Source: Saussurea involucrata (taxonomy: Eukaryota > Streptophyta > Magnoliopsida > Asterales > Asteraceae). Taken from it: a stretch of DNA of 64,000 bases. How positions within the stretch are numbered: the first letter of the stretch is position 1; every line of letters begins with the position of its first letter. Of the stretch, positions 54,877 through 64,000 are shown piece after piece. The notes under the pieces are model-generated. The model had not been told where the DNA came from and made no database searches. It saw only the letters and a list, made by a program, of their open reading frames with translations. The translations under genes and the position numbers were made by a program. The stretch is from assembly GCA_033807775.1 (NCBI GenBank), contig CM066317.1, forward strand, positions 14,333,370-14,397,369. Reading direction: 5' to 3'.

Positions 54877-55494
54877 TAGTGTTTTACGAACAACCTCTTA
54901 GTTATACATTTAGATAGAATAAAAAAGTCATTAAATCCGTTCTAAAACTTATCAATCTTATCAAATCAGATGTTCGTATTTCTATTTTATTTATTCATTG
55001 GAATTACTTGTTAAATTTGTACATGATAATTTCAATTTAATTTATTAGACTTAATTTAAATAACGATCGCTAGCTTATGTGTCAAACTACATATTAAAAC
55101 TATATTTATGCTAAAAGAAAATAAGGTCGAGTATGATAATCATAAGCCAACTAATTTTTTTAGATTATTGAAAAAATCTTGTTTTTTTTGTTTATTATAA
55201 GCTAACTTGTTAAAACACTATTCAAAGTAGCGTTCCAATAAGTTCAAGAGTTTTATTTTCAATTACACCTCAAATTATTAAATACTAGAAATGTACTCGT
55301 GCAATGCAGCGCGATACATTTCGACTTTAATATTTTGTTTTTGTCGATTTTATGATACGGTTTTGTAAGTTTTTGATATCACAAAAATCACCCAGAAAAT
55401 TTCCTTTGGTTACTACCGACGGATCACCTACAAAATACTATTGGTTCCAGTGATCACCCATAGATCACCAACAACTGAATTTTCCACCAACTTT
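54877..55494. other. AT-rich spacer, nothing recognised
   Basis: No frame with a domain, no repeat structure beyond poly-A/T. Confidence 0.5.
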
Positions 55495-55634
55495 TTTTTT
55501 GAAGTATATGATATTCATATACGGCAAATACAACAATTAAACTCACACACCCTCATCATCTTTGGTGAGGTTTGAACCCTTGACCTCTTACGAGGACAAA
55601 GACTCTCATACCGCTAGGCCAAATGCCCTTTGGT
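55495..55634 (-). mobile_element. tRNA-derived SINE, apparently full length
   Basis: The minus strand starts ACCAAAGGGCATT, has an A box TGGCCTAGCGG (55611-55621) and a B box GGTTCAAACC (55569-55578) at tRNA-like spacing, a non-tRNA body and an A tail (plus-strand T run at 55492-55500). Both flanks contain CAACTTT, a probable target-site duplication. Confidence 0.85.
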
Positions 55635-55655
55635 AACAACTTTGTTTGTTGTTAG

Positions 55656-56026
55656 GGAAATTGACTCAAATAGCCAAAGCAATATTCAAAATTGGCCTCC
55701 TAGCCATTTCTCTCTGGTTTGCACAAATAGCCAATGAGTCCGCAACCTGCACTCCGCATCCGCAATTGAGGACATGCTCAAAAAGTACGAATCTGACAAT
55801 TTTTTCTTTAAAAATTGTATATTGCGGACCTGTGTCAATTTTTTAAAAGAAAATCGAACTTATTAGAGTTAATGGGGAGTCGACACGTGTCCTAGGTCCG
55901 CAATTGCGGACCTGGAGTGCGGATTGGATGCGGATTGCGAACTCATTGGCTATTTTTGTAAACGCAGGAAAAAGTTGGCTAGGAGGTCAATTTTGGAATT
56001 TATTTTGGATATTTGAGTCAATTTCC
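55656..56026. mobile_element. Long-TIR fold-back MITE (MULE-like)
   Basis: The outer ~95 bases at each end are inverted copies: both arms start GGAAATTGACTCAAATA and later read CCTCCTAGCCA and AATAGCCAATGAGT. The centre repeats GCGGA(C/T) words. GTTGTTA flanks both ends. Long arms and flanking duplication fit a Mutator-like derivative, but the class is uncertain. Confidence 0.75.
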
Positions 56027-56085
56027 GTTGTTATTATTATTTAATAGATTTAATAAGTTTTTCAGTTAACCATTAGTTTTTTAAC

Positions 56086-57331
56086 TGTAACAACCCAAAT
56101 TCTTGTGGATTTTAGAGTTTGGTGGTCAAAGTGAAATAAATGAAAGTTAACTTGAGGGATTAAGTTGTCATTTGGAGAAAGAGGGGTAGGGCACAAATTC
56201 CTAGGGCAGCCCCCATTTCACTAATCAATATTTTGGTGTTGGTGTTTGGAGGCTAAGAGAGGGAGCAAAAGAAAGAAAGAGAGAAAGAAAGAAAGGGTTT
56301 GAGAAGAAATCAAGAGAAAAGAGGAATCAAGCTAGAATCTGCAAGGTAATACTTCCTAATTCGTTCTTCTAATTAGTGTGGTGCTTCTCCTTCTTATTGT
56401 TTTGGATTCTTAAGACAGATGTTGATGATTCTTGAGTTTTCACCACATTTTCTTGAAAATGAGTCTTATGGGTTTTTGTCTCTATAAACCGATTTAAGGG
56501 AGTATTTATGGTTTAAATTGGGTATTTGGAGTTAGTGGATGAACCCTTGTAGATATCTAATCAAACTAATGGCAAAAATCGGGTTAAAGACCACTTTTAA
56601 TAGGTCTGGGTTCGAACAGCCGTGTTTTCCGGACACCAGTTTTCGGTGGTGTCCGGATAGGTTGCAAGTGTCCGGGTAAGTGCCCATGAGGGTGTCCGGG
56701 TGTTTCTTAGTCTCCGGATAAGCTTAGTGTCTGGGTAGTTTTGCCCGGATAAGCTTAGATCCTCGGGGTCTGATGATCCCTTGGATGTTTATGACAGACT
56801 GGTAAGTTGGAATCCGTTTCCTCCTATTTCGAGTAGAAAGGGGGGTCTGCGTAAGCTCCGGGAAGGGGAGTTTGCGTAGGCTCCGGTTGAGGGCGAGAGG
56901 GTAACCCATTGGGCCCCGATCGCGGAATGTTTATGTGATCCTATATACAGTGTAGTACCATGCCTGATGTTATGTTAAGGTTTACGTTGATAATTTTTAT
57001 AAACGATATTATACTGTGTACATGTTGTTTTCGGAGGGAATTCACTAGACCTTTTGGTCTAACCCTCGCTTTTCAAACCTAAACCATTTTCAGGTAAGCG
57101 TGCCATGGGTTCTTCAAGTAAGAACTAGGGGCGATAAGAAAGGACTTGGAGCTTAGGGCGTCTCCAAGATTTTGCCTACGATAATTATAGAATAGTTCTC
57201 GGCTGTGGAATTTAAAGACTTCCACTGTCAATTTTGCTTAGTATGAATTATTGGTAATGTAAAGACAAGATTTTATGTAATTCGAATGCTTATTTATGGT
57301 TGTTGCATGTTATGAAATTTGGGACTTTACA
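56086..57331 (+). repeat. 5' LTR of a second Tekay-like gypsy element (T2)
   Basis: TGTAACAACCC..GGGACTTTACA, 1246 bp, followed by TAGTATCAGAGCC (57334-57346), a tRNA-Met primer site with one change. It contains GTGTCCGG(G/A)T repeats (56625-56750) in the place where the gag-only gypsy LTR has its CCCGGTA array, and shares the TCACTAGACC..GGTCTAACCCTC block with it. Confidence 0.85.
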
Positions 57332-57346
57332 AATAGTATCAGAGCC

Positions 57347-57654
57347 TTAGTTTAAGGGATTTAGGTGACCAATAGGGCCTAAACTTAAACTGTAAGATGA
57401 GGAACACAGCCGAGACATCGGATTGCCTCTAGGAACGATCACTATGTATGCGCTTAGGAATAAGGTGCCAAGGACAAACGTGTAAGGTAAGTTTGGGATT
57501 ACACCTGGCCAGTGTAATTACGAACTTACAGGTACATGTGCGTGCTTACAATACCTTACTTATAGCAAATTTTTTGTGTCACGTCTAGCAAGGATTAACT
57601 ATCGGTTTTTTTTCAGTTTAGCGCTATGGCTGGGAGAACGTTGAGGAATAGGTC
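57347..57654 (+). mobile_element. T2 leader and first codons of gag, cut by element R
   Basis: The leader shares TCAGAGCCTTAGTTTAAGGG and the hairpin described for 30426-30474: stem TGTAAG (57481-57486)/CTTACA (57525-57530), inner ATTACAC/GTGTAAT with the same CTGGCCA loop. Donor-like AAG|GTAAGT (57487) and acceptor-like TTTTTTTTCAG (ends 57616) flank a 130-base candidate intron. The gag ATG is at 57626; ten codons later R is inserted. Confidence 0.75.
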
Positions 57655-58793
57655 TGTTGGTCCCAGCTATGGATTAGCAATGGTAAACAAGTATTGTAGA
57701 AGGGGGGGTTGAATACAATACACAAAAAATTTCACTTAATTTAATTCTTTTATTGAAAAACTTCAAATAAGAATTACACACAGAAACTATTGATTGTTGC
57801 GGAACAGAACAGATAAAATCTACTCAAACAATCTAACACACAGTTACACAGAGAATGAAGAACAATTGTAACACACTAAGAAAACAAATGAACTTCTTGA
57901 GAGAGAAAGGCCAGCACTTGAAAGCTTGAGAGTCTGTAAAACTGGTTGGTTTGCAAGGTTGAAGATGATCTCCTTATATAGTGCCTCATGCATTAAATGC
58001 ATGGACACTTGTCAAGCAAGGCTTGGAAGGCAGGATGGAAGCAGGTCTTCTGAAAAGTATTGGGATGTACTTTTGTCTTTGCATATTTGTCTTGAAGCGT
58101 TGACCTGTTGTTGAAGCTGAACTTTCTTGAAAGAGATAAATAATCCAAAGAACCTTTTTCTGATCCTCGGATTATCTCTCTGTCATTTCAAGATATCCCA
58201 AATATATTTTGCAGATAAAGTGGAATATACCTGTTGTAAACTGTTGGCCTAGGATCTCTTTGAAGATATCTTCAAGAATTCTTTCTTAAGGAATTCTCTG
58301 CCGATCATATCTTCAACATCTTCAAGAGATCCTGCAGATCAAGTCTTTAACATCTTCAAGAGATCCTGGAGATCAAGTCTTTAACATCTTCAACATATCC
58401 TGCCGATCATGTCTTCAACATCTTTAAGAGATCCTGCATATCATGTCTTCAACATCTTCAAGAGATCCTACCGATCAAGTCTTCAAGATTTTCCTTGCTC
58501 TTCAAGTGTACTGGCCTAAAACCTTAGGACCTTGTACTGGCCTGAAACCTTAGGACCTTGTACTGGCCTAAAACCTTAGGACGTCCCAAGTAGCAGCTTA
58601 ATCTTTGGTTGAGAAATCTATCTTCAATCCGCCTTGAAGATATACTTCTACTTTGTTTCTTCGGTTGATCTTCGACTTCACCGAACATTTTTATACAATT
58701 AAACTGCTTGTAAAGAACCTATAAATTATTCTAAGTATGAACTGTGTAAAATTGAGAGACTTAGGTCATCTTCAAATCTTAAGTGACCCAACA
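57655..58793 (-). repeat. 3' LTR of R with 34-bp and 26-bp tandem repeats
   Basis: TGTTGG..CCAACA. Contains five 34-bp units with AGATCCTG.(A/C)GATCA (58327, 58361, 58395, 58429, 58463) and three 26-bp units GTACTGGCCTAAAACCTTAG (58508, 58534, 58560). Confidence 0.93.
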
Positions 58794-59415
58794 ATCTCCC
58801 CCTATTTGAGGATGACATCCATACTTAGAATCTGAGAAGTAAACACTGAATAATTCATTTTTGACCCTTGTTTACTCTTTTGGGTTCTTTTCACATAGTC
58901 CATTCTTTTTGTTCTTTTTGGATTTTTTTTTTGTATCTGACATTTACAAGTAAGAAGAAATGGTAAAGTATAGCTGTACAAACTAATGAAAGAAAAAGAA
59001 AAGAAGTATAGACAATATGAACAGAATAAAAATTACTTGCATCTTTGGAGGGACAAGTTGAAACTTGTGTCTGCTTGAGGATTCTTCATTTTGATCAGAA
59101 GCCTTGAGGATTCTTTGAGGGAGGGTTGAGTTTGAGTGAATCAGCCTCAGGATGCTTATGGCCATCTCTTGCATCTTCTTTCTTTTGTTGGCATCTTCAG
59201 CTCTTCCTGTTCAACATCATCATCATTTGTCTTTGTTTTGCTCCCCCTCAGTAGATCAGTCGGTCTTTGTGTTCCTCCCCCTTAGTTAGATCCGCCCGAA
59301 CTGATGTGCTCCCCCTTAACCGGTCCGCCGATTTTCTCATTTTTTCGAGTTGGACGCTGGATATGAATAGCAGGATTGATGTTGCTCCCCCTCAGATGAA
59401 TTCTCCCCCTCAGCG
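58794..59415 (-). repeat. Multiple polypurine tracts of R
   Basis: The tract next to the LTR is ATCTCCCCCTATTTG (58793-58807). Five further CTCCCCCT(T/C)AG blocks lie near 59229, 59272, 59311, 59384 and 59401, all purine tracts on the minus strand. Confidence 0.75.
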
Positions 59416-59479
59416 GCCGACGTAGAAAAACACTAAGAAATGTTGAAATTCGGCCATAACACAAGACCACAATTTTTTA

Positions 59480-61020
59480 TTATTTTTTTTTATTTTTGAA
59501 AATGAAAGGTGTGAAGAAATGTATGGGGAAGATAGAAGGAAGGATGAGTGTGATGTGAGAGAAGTGTATAGGGTTTAGGGAAGGAGGAGATGTATGGGGA
59601 ATAGAAAAAGTAGGAGAGAAGGAAGAGATGTTTTAAAAAAATTTACTTTTTAAAAAAATGGGGTAAGGGGGTGTATCGGTGGGGTAGAGAGGTGTATTGG
59701 TGGGATGGGGGGTGGTGGGAGAGGCGTCGGTGGGAAAGGGGGGGTCTTAGGTGTCGGTGGGGGTGGGTTTGTGGTTTTAGCCGATAGGGGGTGTAAGGGA
59801 TGGTAATCGGCAGCCGATTGGGAGGGTGTTTGGGTTGCTTGTCGGTGGTGAGGGGTCGGTGGTGGGAGGGTGTCGGCGGTGAGAGGGTGTCGGCGGCAGC
59901 AGATCGGTGGGAAGGCAGCCGACGAGGGGGTGGGTTGGGATCGGTGGTGATGAGTAGGGAGGAGAGGAGATGGAGTTTTGTGAGATGAGTGTTAGAAAAA
60001 AATGGACCGAAAATTTTATAGAAAGGATAGGAGAAGGTGGTTTGGGTTAGATCTTAGGTTGTGTGTGTATAGGGTAAGGTTTGAGGGTAGGTTGTTTTTG
60101 TTGGGAGTAAAAAAATAGGATAGTAGGCTGTGTTTGTGGAGATGGAAAATGAAGGGTTGAGATGAAAAGTAGTTTTGGATTGAGAGGGGTAAAAAGAGAT
60201 GTGTTTTTGGTGTGAGGTAAAAATGTAAGGGTTGTATTGGGATACGTGAAAGTAGAAAAGGAGAGTAGAAGAGAAGAATTAGAAAGAAAAATAGATGGAC
60301 TTTTCTTGTAACTGATAAAAATCAATACGATAAATTTTTAACTGATAAAAATATATACATATTTTTTTTTTTTTTATTTTGATTTTTCTATTTTTTTTTT
60401 GATTTTTTTTGTGAAGATCTGTGGCAATGAGCTTCAGCAGATTGGTGGAACGAGTCTTCGGAAGATTGATCTTCAAATGTAGGTCTTCAAGTCTTCAATC
60501 TTCAAGAGTAATCTTCAAGCTCCACACAGTCATGAAGGGAGGGATCTTCAAATCTTCAAGCTTCACACATAGTCATGAAGGGGGGGATTTTCAAATCCAG
60601 GATGTGGTGGTAAAGGAAGAGAAGGTTGAGGTTGAGGTTAAGAGGCAGAAGAAAATCTTCAAGTAGTGGAAGAGGACAAATCTGTAGGAGTGAAGAAGGA
60701 AGGAATATCTGGTGAGTGTGAATATTTATAGTAGGATGGAGGAGAGAGGTAGGGTGAGAGATATGAAGGGTAGTAGGTTGTAGGGAAGAATGAGAGTGAT
60801 GGAAGATGAGGAGTAGAGTGTTTAGGAAAAAGGTATGGAAAAAGAGAAGAATAAGATGGGATATTTATAGTTGGGTAAGAGATGGATAAGAGGGAGAGAA
60901 ATATATGTTGGGTAAAAAGATGTAGGGAAGGTGAAGAGATGGGAGAGGTTAGGTTTAGGGTGTAGGATGGTTTGGATTGGTAAGATTTCCTGAGGAGAAG
61001 GTACAGTAGGAATTGAGTCT
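59480..61020. other. 1.5-kb strand-asymmetric purine/pyrimidine DNA of R
   Basis: The plus strand is almost all G, A and T, with GGTGTCGGTGGG and GGGTGTCGGCGG repeats (59660-59960) that have G-quadruplex potential. CTTCAAG repeats lie at 60425-60665, including a doubled AGTCATGAAGGG segment. No credible gene; this occupies the place of pol. Confidence 0.7.
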
Positions 61021-61021
61021 G

Positions 61022-62479
61022 TCAATTCTGTGAAGAAGAGGAGAAGCACTTAGCTGATACAAGAGCTGAGAGGGTGTGACATTCTGGATCATCCATATCG
61101 TTTATCTGGGCCATAAAGCACAAATTTGAAATGTCCTTCTCACTTTCAGATGTGGGTTCATCTGCCAAATCATGAGTTTTAGCAGGCAGACCCTTTCCCT
61201 TTCTGACTAGTCTTGCATTTCTTTCCTTTTCTCTCTTGTATTTTTCTTTGTATCTTTCAGCTCGATCAGAATCATATTTGGATCTTCCCGGTTTTGAGGA
61301 GAATTGGCCTAAGGAAGAAGTTCTAGGTTTTTCAAAACGTTTACTTCTACACTCAGAAGAAAAATGGCCCCTTTTACCACAGTTAAAGCATTCCTCATTA
61401 GATTTGTCTGAGGAGGAGTGTTTGGAGAGAGAAGAGGAGGGTTTTCGACTAAAATTAGATTTTTCAGAAGAAAAGTGAGATTTGGATTTAGAATACCCAT
61501 CCAACCTGGCCATTCCATCTGATAATTTGTCAACTGAAGTTTCCTCACATTCATCACCAGCATCACTAAGATATGCTTCTGAATGCTCATTGGGATCTCC
61601 TTGACTATCATGTTCAGAGTCAGATGGATAGGTGATTCTTGGAGTACACATAGTTCTTTTGGAAGAGTCACTTATGAGAGCTATAGAAGAGCCCCTTATA
61701 TCTGTGATGATAGACTTCCTTTGCAGCTTAGTCTGCTCATAGTTGAAGAGAGTTCCATAAAGAGCAGTGAGAGGCATGTGATCAAGATCCTTGGTTGTCT
61801 TTATACAAGTACAGATGTTTTCCCAAAAATCAGGAAGACAATCCATAAACTTGCACAGGACTTCCTCATTATCATACATGCGACCCAACAGTTTAAGATC
61901 ATTGAGAAGACTGTTAAAGCGATTATAGTAGACTGAAAGAGATTCTCCTTTCTCATAAGAGAAGAGTTCATATTTTCTAACAAGAGCACTTTTTCTGCTC
62001 TTTTTCACTTCAGACGTACCTTCATAGAGAACACACAGAGTGGACCACATTTTCTTAGCAGTAGAAAAGTTTACAAGAGAATGATAAACCTCATCAGGCA
62101 AAGAGAGGGCAATGATGGCTCTGACTTTAGTGTCAAGAGCTACAAGACGCTTATCTTTATCATTGTACTTACTGGGATCCTTTACAATGTATCTCCCAGT
62201 AGCAGGTGTTCGTTCTTCCTCATCAGAAGAAGACTCATCACCATCCTCATGTTTATTTTTAGCATTAAAATTATCCCAAATTTTAGGGACAAGAGGTCCT
62301 TCATGGAGTATGGTGGGATATCTGCTGTCAACTCCTTCTAAGAAGAGCATCATACGACTTTTCCACAGAGAGAAGTTATTAGGGTTAAACTTTGGTGGTT
62401 TGGCTATGGAGCCATTGTCGTATGATCCAGCATTTGAGTTTTGAGAAGAAATATTGTTTAAGGAAGAAGATGAAGCCAT
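61022..62479 (-). CDS. Copia Gag of R (485 aa), intact
   Basis: ATG at 62479-62477, about 30 bases inside the primer site. Residues 20-250 form a UBN2-type copia capsid domain (KPPKFNPNNFSLWKSRMMLFLEG, FNSLLNDLKLLG, TALYGTLFNYE). One CCHC knuckle, CFNCGKRGHFSSEC, sits near 362-375 in a Ser/Lys/Arg-rich region. The C-terminus is acidic and ends shortly after a LCFMAQ motif, typical of copia Gags just before the long C-terminal extension. Compared with the 1040-residue E1 Gag the capsid part aligns but the coiled-coil half is absent. The frame has no stop or shift, and with 0.8% LTR divergence selection or recent amplification from an intact source is likely. Confidence 0.9.
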   Translation of the reverse strand: MASSSSLNNISSQNSNAGSYDNGSIAKPPKFNPNNFSLWKSRMMLFLEGVDSRYPTILHEGPLVPKIWDNFNAKNKHEDGDESSSDEEERTPATGRYIVKDPSKYNDKDKRLVALDTKVRAIIALSLPDEVYHSLVNFSTAKKMWSTLCVLYEGTSEVKKSRKSALVRKYELFSYEKGESLSVYYNRFNSLLNDLKLLGRMYDNEEVLCKFMDCLPDFWENICTCIKTTKDLDHMPLTALYGTLFNYEQTKLQRKSIITDIRGSSIALISDSSKRTMCTPRITYPSDSEHDSQGDPNEHSEAYLSDAGDECEETSVDKLSDGMARLDGYSKSKSHFSSEKSNFSRKPSSSLSKHSSSDKSNEECFNCGKRGHFSSECRSKRFEKPRTSSLGQFSSKPGRSKYDSDRAERYKEKYKREKERNARLVRKGKGLPAKTHDLADEPTSESEKDISNLCFMAQINDMDDPECHTLSALVSAKCFSSSSQN

Positions 62480-62510
62480 TGCAGATCAAGTTTATTAGAT
62501 TAAACTGACC

Positions 62511-62523
62511 TGCTCTGATACCA
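62511..62523 (-). other. Primer-binding site of R (initiator tRNA-Met type)
   Basis: The minus strand reads TGGTATCAGAGCA two bases inside the 5' LTR. Confidence 0.92.
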
Positions 62524-62525
62524 CT

Positions 62526-63663
62526 TGTTGGTCCCAGCTATGGATTAGCAATGGTAAACAAGTATTGTAGAAGGGGGGTTGAATACAATACACAAAAAAA
62601 TTCACTTAATTTAATTCTTTTATTGAAAAACTTCAAATAAGAATTACACACAAAAACTATTGATTGTTGCGGAACAGAACAGATAAAATCTACTCAAACA
62701 ATCTAACACACAGTCACACAGAGAATGAAGAACAATTGTAACACACTAAGAAAACAAATGAACTTCTTGAGAGAGAAAGGCCATCACTTGAAAGCTTGAG
62801 AGTCTGTAAAACTGGTTGGTTTGCAAGGTTGAAGATGATCTCCTTATATAGTGCCTCATGCATTAAATGCATGGACACTTGTCAAGCAAGGCTTGGAAGG
62901 CAGGATGGAAGCAGGTCTTCTGAAAAGTACTGGGATATACTTTTGTCTTTGCATATTTGTCTTGAAGCGTTGACCTGTTGTTGAAGCTGAACTTTCTTGA
63001 AAGAGATAAATAATCCAAAGAACCTTTTTCTGATCCTCGGATTATCTCTCTGTCATTTCAAGATATCCCAAATATATTTTGCAGATAAAGTGGAATATAC
63101 CTGTTGTAAACTGTTGGCCTAGGATCTCTTTGAAGATATCTTCAAGAATTATTTCTTAAGGAATTCTCTGCCGATCATATCTTCAACATCTTCAAGAGAT
63201 CCTGCAGATCAAGTCTTTAACATCTTCAAGAGATCCTGGAGATCAAGTCTTTAACATCTTCAACATATCCTGCCGATCATGTCTTCAACATCTTTAAGAG
63301 ATCCTGCATATCATGTCTTCAACATCTTCAAGAGATCCTACCGATCAAGTCTTCAAGATTTTCCTTGCTCTTCAAGTGTACTGGCCTAAAACCTTAGGAC
63401 CTTGTACTGGCCTGAAACCTTAGGACCTTGTACTGGCCTAAAACCTTAGGACGTCCCAAGTAGCAGCTTAATCTTTGGTTGAGAAATCTATCTTCAATCC
63501 GCCTTGAAGATATACTTCTACTTTGTTTCTTCGGTTGATCTTCGACTTCACCGAACATTTTTATACAATTAAACTGCTTGTAAAGAACCTAGAAATTATT
63601 CTAAGTATGAACTGTGTAAAATTGAGAGACTTATGTCATCTTCAAATCTTAAGTGACCCAACA
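62526..63663 (-). repeat. 5' LTR of R
   Basis: 1138 bp, same tandem repeats as the 3' LTR. Confidence 0.93.
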
Positions 63664-64000
63664 AGTTCAGCAAGATCCCTGAGGGATAGACCGAGCTCCA
63701 TTGTTTGGGGAAGTGTCGTGTAAGAGTCATTATGATGTGATGTATGTAGACATCGTAGAGAAGAAACGTTGTAAAGAATGTTATGAGTCGTCTAGAGGTA
63801 GCTCTTCGTGGATTCGGAGAGGATGAATGTTTGAGTTTGAGTAAGACTCCAGTTTCGGGAGAGTCCTAGTTATGTAAACCATGGGATAGATCAGTTGGGA
63901 GGGTAAGATCGAACAGTGTCAAAACCTTGAAAGTATCAATGGAGCCCTGACTTTTTAGTCTAGCTTTTCATTGGCAGGATAAATGGAATAAGGTACTTAT
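63664..64000 (+). mobile_element. T2 sequence resuming after R
   Basis: Starts with the AGTTC target copy. The gag frame would continue for only about 17 codons before TAA (63721-63723), and no gypsy capsid motifs follow within the window, so T2 is degraded or rearranged here. Confidence 0.55.

Larger units (their letters stand above)
57655..63663 (-). mobile_element. Gag-only Ty1/copia element R, inserted in T2 gag
   Basis: LTRs 57655-58793 and 62526-63663 differ at about 9 sites plus one indel (0.8%). Flanks AGGTC and AGTTC (one mismatch). On the minus strand: 5' LTR, primer site, one 485-residue gag, then about 2.2 kb of strand-biased low-complexity DNA and several polypurine tracts. No protease, integrase, RT or RNase H. 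LTR tips resemble those of E1, so a Sirevirus relative is a likely helper. Confidence 0.92.

Noticed and set aside
55569..55621. A possible tRNA gene on the minus strand
   Set aside because: A and B boxes are present but no cloverleaf or acceptor stem can be drawn and an A tail follows; it is a tRNA-derived SINE.
59800..59988. Short Gly/Val-rich frame within R
   Set aside because: It is a by-product of GGTGTCGG low-complexity repeats with no start context or domain.
1..64000. Bacterial-type systems (operons, defence islands, integrons, CRISPR)
   Set aside because: Every identifiable coding unit is a plant transposable element or the plant zinc-finger gene; nothing suggests prokaryotic DNA.

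Overview
The window is plant nuclear DNA, almost certainly from a eudicot with a repeat-rich genome. The evidence is Ty1/copia Sirevirus and Ty3/gypsy Tekay-like and Tat-like retrotransposons, plant MITEs, tRNA-derived SINEs and a plant-specific QALGGH zinc-finger gene. An Asteraceae source is my guess only. I see one convincing host gene, an intronless ZAT/STZ-type C2H2 repressor at 12262-12984. All coordinates and repeat comparisons were made by eye and may be off by a few bases.

Layout. 1-8366: minus-strand Sirevirus-type copia element with intact gag and pol frames, its left end cut by the window, inserted in an old gypsy LTR (8367-9647). 9648-16035: low-copy DNA with the zinc-finger gene, a SINE-like insertion and a hAT-like MITE. 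16036-51561: a gypsy solo LTR split into three pieces by nested Tat-type gypsy elements. The largest (H, 17222-45797, minus, TSD ATATA) carries gag, protease, pol and a spliced antisense gene. H was itself hit by P (23796-35175, plus, TSD CTATA) and by M2 (37443-44124, minus). P contains a gag-only gypsy element (28781-33563, TSD ATTAC). A fourth Tat element (E4, 46279-51050, TSD ATCGC) is nearly non-coding. 51562-56085: low-copy DNA with MITEs, a CACTA end and a SINE. 56086-64000: a second Tekay-like gypsy element whose gag was split just after its start by a gag-only copia element (R, 57655-63663).

How the parts fit. The elements form a graded series. H has gag, protease and pol. P and M2 lack gag and protease but carry pol directly behind the gag start region. 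The 28781-33563 element and R have gag but no pol. E4 has only LTRs, primer site, polypurine tract and relics. LTR-pair differences by eye are about 3% for H and P, 2.5% for M2, 1.5% for E4, 1.1% for the gag-only gypsy and 0.8% for R, which agrees with the nesting order.

The most interesting signals are structural: (1) a leader hairpin with a self-complementary loop, shared by two Tekay-like elements and lying inside a predicted leader intron; (2) a three-hairpin block in all Tat LTRs with pair-preserving changes; (3) branch-point plus CAG signals just before the gag or pol start in several elements; (4) the gag-less, pol-only Tat lineage; (5) an antisense gene with its own TATA box and introns.
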